A stretch of DNA of 64,000 nucleotides from Tetmemena sp. SeJ-2015 (taxonomy: Eukaryota; Ciliophora; Spirotrichea; Sporadotrichida; Oxytrichidae), in the NCBI GenBank assembly GCA_027382625.1, contig JAJKFJ010020725.1:88200-152199 (forward strand), in the 5' to 3' direction. Shown here one piece after another: positions 46,852-58,049 of the stretch; position 1 is the stretch's first letter, and the number at the start of each line of letters is the position of its first letter. A model generated the notes under the pieces. That model did not search any database. It saw only the letters and a program-made list of their open reading frames with translations, and was not told the DNA's origin. The translations under genes were made by a program, and so were the position numbers.

Positions 46852-47646
46852 AAAAAAAAGGGGGGCCTTTCCTCGTCAACCACTTTTTTTCATGAAAATA
46901 TGAAAAAACACGATCTAGCCTAAAATCATCCAAAAACTCCAATTTTTTAGTCAATATTCAAATTCAAAATGCCTATCCTCCTCATATTATTTTTTTTAAA
47001 GTATTTGGGAGAACCTTGAAGGAAAAGGGATTTGAAAAAATTAAATTGTGAATGAAGATCATCTAATTAAAATAAATTCAATACCTTAATGAGTATAAGA
47101 TTTTAATTTAAAAACAATTAACTCATATATCTTTTATGTTTTATTTAAGACTTTAGTTCTTTTTTTTGAATTTTTTAAAAATTAGTTAATATAAAATTTT
47201 TTTAAATCTATTTATATTTATTGCAACCATTTTTTCTATATAAACATATAAAATTTAAAATTTTTTTTATTTTATTATTTTCAAAAATTTTTTTTTAAAT
47301 TTAAAAAACTAATATTTATTAAATTATTAAAGCTTATTTGAAGAAATTTTATTTTAAATGATTGAAGCATGTAAAATCTTTGTTGGGTTTTCAATAAAAA
47401 ATTTGTAATAATCTTGCAAAAAATAAAGGTTATTCTCTTGAAAGCCGCCTTAAAGATAAGCTTTTCAATCCCGATGTTCTAAAATTTTTTATAATTTTCT
47501 CTAAAATAAATAATATGAGGAGGATAGGCATTTTGAATTTGAATATTGACTAAAAAATTGGAGTTTTTGGATGATTTTAGGCTAGATCGTGATTTTTCAT
47601 ATTTTCATGAAAAAAAATGGATGACGAAAAGGCCCCCCCAAAAAAA
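46852..47646. mobile_element. Inverted-repeat (foldback) element, about 0.8 kb
   Basis: Arms of about 140 bp (46,852-47,000 against 47,500-47,646) are inverted copies: outer G-run then CCTTTCCTCGTC, inner segment including AATGCCTATCCTCCTCATAT, mirrored on the right. The interior is A/T homopolymers. No coding capacity. A target duplication is not clear. Confidence 0.65.
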
Positions 47647-47698
47647 TTAAAAATCGCAATAAATAGATGCAATATTTATTAATATTTAATTTTCAATT

Positions 47699-50316
47699 TC
47701 ACCTATCTTAAATATATAGGTGTAAAATGAGCTATTAATTTTGGCATTATATAGACATCCAATATATTTCAATTTTAAAGATAAATTCTTTTTGTGTCAT
47801 TATGCTTCTTTATATTTATTATTTTTGGCAAAAGTATGAAGATAAAATCGCAATAATCTGAATTATAGTTTACTTTTGAAGAATTTCCTATAAGCTTCTC
47901 TGGTCGATGGGTTTGTGAATGACATCCACCATTCAAGAAAATAATATAAATTTAACTATTCCAACTTTGTAGCAATACTTAATGTTTTCTTCATTTACGA
48001 AGGCTGTCAGAGCAACAATATGAACTTTGGGCACAAAACAGCTTTCTTAGCCTAGACCAACCGCACTTCCATAGTGGATTGAATATAGAGATATTTCAAT
48101 TCAAAATGTGTGTGTGTGCAAATATTTAAAGACACTAAGAAAATAGGGCTAAAATTTCATTTTTCATCATTTATCAAATTTGTGATATAGAGACTTAAAT
48201 TAACATTAAGCGAGCAAAAACAAAATTCTCTATCATAATATTGAGCAAGGAGTTGTTACTTTTCAATAGCCTTTTTATTAAGATGCAAAATATTAGCTGA
48301 AGCTTCATACCCATCCATTATTGGCATGTTCAAGTCCATTAGAATGAGTTAATAAAACATACTCATTTAAGAGTTGTATTTTGTGGTTGCAGCAAGTTTT
48401 AGTTAAGTTTGATTTGTACTTCTCAACAGCTTCGAGCCCATTAAATTAAAATCATTAGAGGCTTTTTCTATTCTGAGGTTATAAATTTTAGTAAGGATCA
48501 GCTCCAGAGGAATCAGATTGAATTGAATATCGTCCACTATCATCACCTCAGGAGCAGTCAGCTCGCAGTCACATCTTTTACAAAATTAAATTCTTTATTT
48601 ATATCACATACTTGAATATTTTATTCCATTTGAATTTTCTTAGGGACCTTATTTCTTTCTGAAGAAGAAAACAGTATATCATCCTGATGCTAATATTCTT
48701 CTTCTACTTCCACCTCCTTTTCATCTTCTTATGGATAAAATTTAATTATAAAACAAACATTTGAGAAAATACTCTAATAATTAGTTAATTGATCTAGTTT
48801 ATTTATGATTTTCTTTATATTTCCAAACGAAGTTAAAATTTAGTCAAAATAAAGTAATTTAATTCATCTAAATTAATAACTATGTTGTTTGCTTCCCTAG
48901 TTTTTAATTCTTACTATTTAGATAAGCATAACACGTAATAAAGAGTAAGGAAAATACGAGTATAGAAAGTTATATATCTCTTTTTATAAACTTAAAGTAA
49001 ATATTTCACAAGGCTAATTTTAATTCGAAGTTGCAAATAACGCCATTTTAATGCATCTCACTTAATTTATTTAAAAGTTGAATACCAAATTCAATCTTAA
49101 TTTTGTTATAATCCAAAGTTCCGGTTGGTTGCGGCTCTCTTTGGAAGATATTTAAGTCGCTGAGCTCAATAGCATTTTAAGAATCCTACTATAGGCTAAC
49201 GTCCTTTATGCTGGCATTATCAATATCTCTTAAACTAGGTGGACCCTCAAATGATAAATTTTCTTTACCAACTACTTTATTAAAGAAATAATAGCTAAAA
49301 AAATTACAAATTATTATTCACCTAAGCTTATTTCTAGAGTTTTTTGCTTTCCAAAGGACCTTGGACTTTATTTGATAAGTATTATGACTAGTCAAGTTGT
49401 TAGTAAGATTATAGTTCATAATTAAATTAAAATGGATGACTCAATAATAAGTATGTGTCGGAAAAATTGATATGGATAAAATAGAAGATTAAACCCTGTC
49501 TGCAGTTTTTAGTTAGGCAATAAAAATTGGTATGATATTTTTTTAATTATCTTTGCACCGCTATTCAGCAGGGAGACAGGTCACCCGTATTCCCCATTTA
49601 CTTCCGACACTAATAATTCTAAATAAACAAAAGTATCTTGGTTATTAAGTTCGTATGGGATTATTAAATAGGACTTCCAGAGGAAGATGGAGTTGCTGAT
49701 GGAGCTGACTCGAAAAAGAAAAAAAAAAGGGAAATAAAATAAGAGTGGTTGCAGCAGACGACGCACCGACTACGGCGACTACAGTGCTACTCGAGCAATC
49801 AAAAACACTATATCACTGAGGATGACGAGACACTGGCAGCTGCCCCCCATGACTACCGCTATGGGCACCCTGAATCAGACACCGGGGGCAGAGTCCCCGC
49901 GCTCTCTTTGCCAGTCCACTGGCCCCCAGGCAGGGCCCCGAGGCCCCCGAGTGACCGGCAGCTCACGCCCCCTCAGGGAGGTTTGAACGGCAGGGATTTC
50001 CCCCATTGCCCCGTGCAGTGAGTGGCAAAGCCCGGTCCCTTGCGGGTATGGCTTGGCCCCTGTCATGGGCAGTACGTTAGAGAGTCCGGTATGCATTGAG
50101 GGAGACCCTATGAGCCCCCATATTTATGAGGGGGACAGGTGGGGTATTAAATAGTCAAAAAAGGGGAAAATTTTAAAGACTCTAATTCCTAATCTCTAAT
50201 CTTCCTCTGGAAGTCCTATTTAATAATGCTTGGGTTTTTTTAATTAAACTGATCTCTATAAAGAGGGTTTGGGAAATTATTATTCTTTTACATGCTCAAT
50301 TATTCATCATTCATCA

Positions 50317-50352
<36 letters not shown>

Positions 50353-53300
50353 TTCTTGGATTTTATTAAATATTTTTTCCTTTTTAATTTATTTTGTAAC
50401 TTAACTCTTTTTCCTCTATAATCATCTTACTAATCCTATTCTGACTCAAAATTACTGCTGCTAACTTAAACTTTTTATCAAATATTTGTTTTAATTATTT
50501 AAAAAAAAAATAAAAAAAAAATATAGCTTTATCCCTCAAATTATTCGTAATCATAAAAGTTGTTTTGAATATATTGAGAATTTATTTCAAATTTCTTAAT
50601 TTTTAAAATTGAATGAAATAGAAAACTGAAAGTTGAAATAATTATTAAGACTCACTAGCAAAAAATAAAGCTAAAATTTATTAAATCAAGAGTTAAATCA
50701 ATATTATATCTAAAGAAGCAATTGTATAAAATCTTAGATTTAAAATAAGATTAGCTAACATCCACGTTTCGATAATAGTTAGTTGGTTGGTTATCCTAGT
50801 GGGGCAATAAGACTTCTAGTGTCTAAAAAGACTTGTACATAGATTAGAATTACTCGGGAAACTGATTTTCTTCATCGAAGTTAGTCATATTATGGGAGGC
50901 TTCGCTATGATTTAATTTAATTAAAATTTAAGAAAGTTTCATTTAATTTTGAAAAGCTATGATCGTCATCTTACGATTCCATCTTATTTTGATTAAGGTG
51001 GTGATCAATTCCAAACTAAGACAATCTATATTTATCTTGCACGTGCTTGAAACTGTAATCGCCTTTTTTCATTGACCTTATCTAACTCTTTCTATGAATA
51101 AATGGATTTTGGAAATTTCTAAAGTCAAAGTAGGTTGACGCCCTTTCTAATTCCTCTTTATTGGAAACAGTTTCCAAATTTAAGAGAGAGGAGGGATTAC
51201 CCAACCCATTTACTGAGGGACTGAGTCTCAAATAAAAGCACAGCATATTTAAAGCAAAGTTCGTTGGTATTAATCTTAATCTGAGTAGAAATCTAAACTC
51301 AAAATACGATATCTATAATAAAGGCCACTTCGATTTTAATCTAGCATATCTTCAGCTCTCGGTTCATAATTAAATTTGACGAAGTTGAAGCGACTTCTGT
51401 TTTTCTTAGTTAATCTGCCTTACTTTTCAATTTATGGTTCATTTCCTCTTTTGTTTATAAGGTTGCTGATTAATTAAATAAGATAGAGAGTGATTTGTTT
51501 GAAATCAGTGTCATCTTCAAACATTCTATGCCCTTCTTGCTGGCTTAAAATATCTCTTGAAAGCGAGGTGCGAGAGGTAATCATATTCAAGGGAAGTTGA
51601 ATTTTATAATTAAAATGAAATAAATTAATTTGATCTAGTAGTATCGTGCCATTTTTATCTTTATTTTAAGAAATCAGATTTTCTCTCTCCATTTTTAGGG
51701 TTGAATTATGCAGTAAATTATAAATGAGAATGCATTAATTATTCTATTGAATTGAGGATTTGATCTGTCTCGAAATCTTTATTTTCTTAGCACTAATAGA
51801 GAAGATGAATATAAGAAAATTATAATTTAGTCATAGTCAATAAGAATTTTAGTGATGTCAAAAATCTAAAAATTATCCTTTTTTTTTAAATGTAAGAGTT
51901 AATTGCTTACTTGTATTGAGGTGCTTTTCTGAGACTTTGAATCTTAAAATCTATACAAACAATTTTTAAACAAGAAGCGAAAATCATAAAAAATTTTATT
52001 ATTTCATTAGAAGTTAAAGTCAGTGTTATTTATATACGAAATATATAAGAGTGTACAAAAATTATTAAAAAATTTTAACCACGTATATTCGAAAGAGAAA
52101 TTATTGTATAGAATATATTTTAAATCAGTAGCTTAAAGTTTTAATAAATGTAAAGGAAATTAATAGAGGCAGCATTCAGAAATTATTTATATGTCTCAAA
52201 CTTTTATAAAGGATTTATGTAAAAAGCTTAGAACTTAATATTGTGAAGTAAACTCTTCTAATTGATGATTTTAAAATGAGAAGAAGCTTTATGATAAGCA
52301 AATTATTTCTCAAAATCTCTCAAATATTAATTAACTTACCTAATTAATTAATGAGATGACTTTTCCTCTTCGTATAAATTCTAGTTTACATGGTGATGAG
52401 GTTTGACTCTGGGCAACATTAACTTGAAAGTCACTAATGTTCCTTAGTTGAGTTGAGACTTTACTTCAATTGAGCCATTTAGTGATTTTATGAGGTCGTG
52501 GTTCATGCTGAGGCCCAAACCGATGCCAGAAGTTGAGGATATTTTATTTTCGCACTCGAAATGCGTCACAGAATTAAAAACTTTGAATAAACCCTAAACA
52601 GTTAAATTAATATCAAATGTACAGCTTTCTCACTCATTCCAATCCCGCTGTCCTAAATGCTAGTCACTAAATGCCAAATTTATTTTATCATGAAGTAACC
52701 ATAAATATATTTAAATTGGAGTTTCTTCTGAAAGCGGATCCAGTAGCTCTTCTTGTAGAGAGAGCTCTATTTTGATCTAGCCTCTGAGAGTAAATTTGAC
52801 TGCGTTCTAGAAGATGTTGATAAATATTTGGTGGTAGCGTTCCCAATCTATACCGACGGTATCATTAAATATTACCTTATTTTAAATTATGGAATTTCAA
52901 GATTTATTTATTTAAATCAGGCAAGCTATCAGACCCTTATATAGTTAATTACACATTAAAAGGTAAAATAAATAAGTTCTATTAACTATATGCGATAAAA
53001 TCATTATAGAATTAAAACATTTTATGATGAGGAATTCCCTTTTTAAATTTTTTTGAAGTCTAAATTTTTATCCAATATAAAGAAAGAAATTTCTATAAAT
53101 TTGAGTGAAAATACTATTTTATTTTTTATACTAGTTCTTAATTGACATAAATAAAGATAATTTAAAGGTTTGATTTGAGCTTATTTGTTTTTCCAATATG
53201 TCTGTTATTTATTTTACTTCCTCTAGTGGATTACGATCTAAGATTTAATAATTTAAAATAGACATACTAATTTTAGGGTGAAAAGCTCCTCTCTTAATTT

Positions 53301-54740
53301 ACTGAATGTCAATTTGACTTTTTACCATGTAGTACATAATTTTAGAGAGAGAGTTGATCATCTTAAAGTAGCTCTGCCACTCTTCTATAGTCTTAAAATC
53401 TTCCTACTATTATGATTCTTGATCTTGTATATTTTATTAAGTTGGATAGTAAGATATAGACATTATGGAGTTAAGTGGGTTCATCAACTCGTGTGAAATA
53501 GTTGCTATCATCATTAAAATGAGATATTTAATATTTTATTTCCTGATACTTCTGCTCTATCTTTTTTCTTTCTTAGTTTAAGATCTCTGTAATGTTTTTA
53601 ATCTTAATTAGTAAAATTGAATTATATTATAATAAGAAGTATGCAGGTTGTTTAGTTGTACTCAAGAGTTGAGAGTTATATTTCTATTGCATCTAAATCT
53701 ACCTACTTTTAAATTATTAAATCATTTTAGCTTAATAAAATTGCAAAAAAATCAAGCAAAATATATCTTTTCTCTTAATATGTTCTTAATGCGAATATAT
53801 TTTTTCATTTCTGAAATAAGTTTTATATTTTTCGATTATTTTTAATCTTTTATTCACGAGTGCAATAAGAATGACGTATTTAATTGATATTATTAATAAA
53901 AAAATTAATAATTTCATTTTCGAACTTCTGCTCTTGTTAAATTGCTATCGATAATATCGATAATCTATCACTGTCTTTCTTTTATAATGAAAAAGTTTGA
54001 TTTAAAATATCCCTACATTTAATAAATCGCTAGTATTTTTAAAAACTTTTATTAACGATGGTGATTATTTCTTTGTTTTTATTTTCTGGAGCTATTTATA
54101 TTTTCTCCTTCGAGTAGGAAATATTGTAATTTTTCTTTTATTTATGGGACAAAAATGTAATTTACTCAATAATTTCAAATTATTTTAAATCTTTATCTTT
54201 AATTTTATGTTTTGTGAATATTTTCTTTCCTCTAAGATGACATCATCACTATTGATGATATCAGTAAGGCTAAGTTTTGAATTTTAATCTTTTTAGACTC
54301 TGGATTCTCCCACATTATTAAATTTAAACTATCTTTCATAATTATTTATTAATTATATTGTTAAATTTAAAGCACAAATTTGTTGACCCCATTTTTTTGC
54401 AACGGTCCATTTGGAACTTTGCGTCGAGTTTTGCAGGCTATTTATTCATTGCCTTTTTGCGTATAGCAAGCAGGAATCTCTCTAAAGGCTTTCTAGCATG
54501 ATAATCCATCAGTAAATGACGTGTTTAATAGATGAGTGCGTGATTAGGATGAGCTGAAAGCCGTGTGAGAATTGTAGAAGTTCTAAAGTGTTTATTATTT
54601 GATCAAAATTAGAGAGGATAGCCAAACTTAGCTGGTTCGTATTGAAGAGTAAACTTCCAGTTTTACAAATGGAAAATTTTAACATAAAGATGAATTGTTG
54701 AAATCGAAGCTGATATACAATTGTGTAGTAAATAAACAAG
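47699..54740 (-). CDS. Hybrid sensor histidine kinase C (interrupted by a GC-rich element)
   Basis: HisKA has MMIATISHELMNPLNSIMSI near 53,510. HATPase (52,370-52,850) carries NIFQNAVKFTLRGQI, VTSIQDSGIGMSEKA and TSGIGLGLSMNHDLIKSLNG, then a linker with HRMFEDDTDFKQITLYLI and RFNFVKFNYEPRAEDMLD (51,300-51,540). A second linker piece is SFEGPPSLRDIDNASIKDVS (49,200). The receiver (47,880-48,580) has LILMDLNMPIMDGYEASANI and VIHKPIDQRSL. The last in-frame TGA is at 47699-47701, though the conserved part ends near 47,880. The N-terminal part is uncertain: a minus frame at 54,509-54,739 (FQLILITHSSIKHVIY) may belong to it and abuts a foldback. The element at 49,660-50,227 lies between linker MDSs. 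Confidence 0.75.
48346..48375 (-). other. IES in receiver domain of kinase C, 25 bp, pointer AACTC
   Basis: GAGTT at 48346-48350 and 48371-48375. Joining gives IQLILMDLNMP. Same site as in the other three kinases. Confidence 0.6.
49660..50227. mobile_element. GC-rich element with 29-bp terminal inverted repeats
   Basis: The 29 bases at 49660-49688 (ATTATTAAATAGGACTTCC...) are repeated exactly inverted at 50199-50227. The core (about 49,750-50,110) is strikingly GC-rich compared with the whole window. Overlapping frames on both strands (49749-50021 plus, 49875-50096 minus) look like composition effects, not genes. It sits within kinase C between coding pieces, so it would be removed with an IES. 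Origin unknown. Confidence 0.75.
50303..50350. repeat. (ATC)n microsatellite
   Basis: About 14 TCA/ATC units, right of the GC-rich element and outside any supported coding segment. Confidence 0.9.
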
Positions 54741-55673
54741 ACAAAAGGTGCGTCTAAAGTGCGAAATGCTTAGAATTTTGGCTGTTGACTGCGTTCATTT
54801 GCTACATTTGACTGGTCCTGAAGAAGCTCTCTCCTCAACTTCACCATGAGTTCTGCTAAGTAGTATGCATGCAATCCGAGATATCATAACTGCACTGTAG
54901 GGAAATGTTCAGGGTATTTCAGCAAGTCGTTTCATCTGCTTCTCTGCCATAGAGGTTACCAAACTCTTGAGAATTCTGTGTTTTAGTTTGCATTTACAGT
55001 CATCTTTATCAATGATCTTCCCAGGTGTCTTCCATTCTTAATTGCTATAATAGAAATGAATTAAGAAATATTAAGTACACTTATTTATTTACTCTTAAAA
55101 TTAATTAAGAATTAGCAAACAATAATTAAGACTCTGATTAAAAAGTTTAAGATCTCTAATAAGCTTTTTCTCTAATAGAGATATGATTTAAGAACTAGAT
55201 TAAGATAGTTTGCCTTAAAAACATTAGGTTTTTAAGAATTCTTAATTAATTTTAAGAGTAAATAAATAAGTGTACTTAATATTTCTTAATTCATTTCTAT
55301 TATAGCAATTAAGAATGGAAGACACCTGGGAAGATCATTGATAAAGATGACTGTAAATGCAAACTAAAACACAGAATTCTCAAGAGTTTGGTAACCTCTA
55401 TGGCAGAGAAGCAGATGAAACGACTTGCTGAAATACCCTGAACATTTCCCTAAAAGTGCAGTTATGATATCTCGGATTCCCATGCAAACTACTTAGCAAA
55501 ACCCTCATGGTAAAATTGAGGAGAGAGCTTTTCAGGACCAGTCAAATGTAGCAAATGAACGCAGTCAACAGCCAAAATTCTAAGGGCATTTCGCACTTTA
55601 GACGCACCTTTTGTCTTGTTTATTTACTACACAATTGTATATCAGCTTCGATTTCAACAATTCATCTTTATGT
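54682..55673. mobile_element. Foldback (MITE-like) element with TA target duplication, 992 bp
   Basis: Arms of about 420 bp are near-identical inverted repeats. Ends read ACATAAAGATGAATTG and complement; TA flanks both sides (54680-54681, 55674-55675). The centre (about 55,110-55,230) is AT-rich and unpaired. No transposase frame. Sequence unrelated to the foldback at 14,832 but same architecture and target. Confidence 0.85.
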
Positions 55674-55679
55674 TAGATG

Positions 55680-58049
55680 AAAGTGACAATATCATTGTTG
55701 CGTTTACAAGTCAAGCTAGGAAGTAACAGACATTTTTCAACCTTCTATCAAACATTGCTCATTCAGCTTTTAGGATTTTCGTTTTCAAAATAAATTAAAC
55801 TTAAAGAGTAGCGGTTGGGAGAGTTTTATTATGTTATAATCAACTTTTTTATGCTCTTCCCTACCCCATTGATTTACATTAAAGTGGCTAAATAAATCTT
55901 AAATGTTTATTAATTATAGGGTATGTACATTTTAGCTTCAAGACATGTTTAAGAGCTGTTTTCTATATCCATTCCAAGTAAAGAGTAGAAGTCTCTTACT
56001 GCCTAGTTTAGAAACTCGATTTTATGCCCTTTATTCGATACAACTACTAGTCAAAATAATTATTGATTATATATTAGACCTTGTCGAATACAGCTTATCA
56101 TGTTCTAGTAGGAATCGTTTATTAATATAAAAATATTCCTTTCAGCTACTTCCTAAAAAGGAATTTACTTTTCCATTAGTGCAACACAAATATTTAGTTT
56201 TACAAATGAATCTATTAGATTAATGCTCTATTAAAAAAAATGTGGATATTAAATTCAACAAAGACAGAATAAAATATAAATGCATAAAAATAACAGTTAT
56301 AATGCTTTTAGAGCTGCAACAGTAGAATCGCATGGAAAATGAAAAAGCCTAAAAAGGAAACAAGAAAATTAAAAAGTCACAAAATAATTACAAACATCCC
56401 AGAGTACAATTACTCATTTAGATTAATAAATATTTACTGGCAAATAATATGGGCTAAGAAATCCAGGCAAAGTTTTATTGTCGTCTCCTAGCTCGCTTCT
56501 ATGAACGCATAAGAACCGCTTAAGCTTAAATTATAAAATTAATATGTTTATAAGCACCAACATAACAGTAAATGATAGCGAAGATTAATTATTTTTATTG
56601 ATCTCTTGAGTTCCATTCCTTGGAAATAAAAGCTAATAATTGCAATATAACCCAATTTTTATATATGATTAAATCTTAAAAAAAATAATGAATTTATTCT
56701 TTTCACATGCTTATTTTGGTATTTAATCCTCTTCTAAATAAATATTTCAATAAAAGTAAGAATATGATAAATATCTGAATAACTTTTAACTTCAATTTCA
56801 TTATAACTTGTTAGTTTATAAATGAAAGTCATAGCCGGATCTCGCATTGCAATGAAGTAGTACTTCTTTGTTGGATAAAATCCAATAATCATAGTTTGCG
56901 AAATCACCCAAAACTCAAAACTATGTTTAGCGAATACAATAAATATTTTAAGCGAGGCTGGGTCTTTAAAATAATTCAAATTTTTAAGTCGACACTTTGA
57001 AATAATGTTTACTAAGTTATTAATTTTAAGATAATTAATGATCCAAGCTACATAGATTAACATGGAAAATATTTATCAATATTTAATGGTTCCCGCCTGA
57101 GCGTATAAATTTTATCTCTCCAAGCGCTTTGCTTCCGCTAAGTTTCCTGATTTTAGATAGTGATAAAAATTAACTTTATTATATTTCAATTTTGATCTGA
57201 GAATGAATCATCGAAGAAATACTATAAGATCCAAGTCATATAATTGAATATCACAACTATAAACAAATCTTCTTAAAGTAATTTTATAAATAAATCTATA
57301 TTTATAAAAACTGACAGGACGAGAACATTAGTCATTTGTAATCTTTTCATTCTCTTTTGAATTTATAAATACACTTTTCTAATTGAATGAACTCATCATC
57401 CAACTCTTTAGTGGGTAGAGGGTTCTTAAGTTTAGATTTTAAGCTCTTAACGGCCCTCAAAAGTTCTTTTAAAAATTGTTTCATGCTTTCTCAATAAAAT
57501 TCTTTTTGGAATTAGACAAACTCAATTATTTAAAATGTAAAATTATATTTCTTATATAATAACCTGTGTAGAATTGTATACATAAAACAAAAATTTAGCT
57601 CTTATAAGACAACTCATTCTCACCAAGAAAGGAATATTTTTATTTAATTTTTACTTTCATGTTTTAATTGGAGTTATTTAATTTGAGCAAGGATCAAAAT
57701 AAAAATATTTTTCTTTGAATTTTTTTATAAATTTGCTTTATATAATTAGATATTTAATATGTTTGTATTATCATTTCCTAATAATCTACTCTTTTTATTT
57801 TTGAATTTAAGATTCTAATAATTTTGAATTCTTTAAAATAATGATTATTAGATTCTTTCAATAAAGTAATCAAAGATTTCATAACGTCTAAAATTAAATC
57901 TCAATATTTAGAGAAAAAAGGAGATATTAAAAGAGATATTTCCTTAGTAAAATAATCATTTCTTTTTCTAATATTCAACTTTTAAATAAACTTACAAATA
58001 CAAATGCATATGCATATTATAAATTGCAGTAAAATTTTTTATTTCTGAT
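55680..58049. other. AT-rich interval between kinases C and D
   Basis: About 2.4 kb with two open frames: plus 55945-56130 and minus 56734-57063 (109 codons, start MLIYVAWIINYLKINNLVNI, hydrophobic at first). The latter could be an N-terminal membrane MDS of kinase C, but neither uses Gln from TAA/TAG nor matches copies A and B convincingly. Otherwise nothing recognised. Confidence 0.3.

Noticed and set aside
49749..50096. Protein genes in the GC-rich island
   Set aside because: Frames are open on both strands because of GC content, share no family motif, and contain none of the expected ciliate codon habits.
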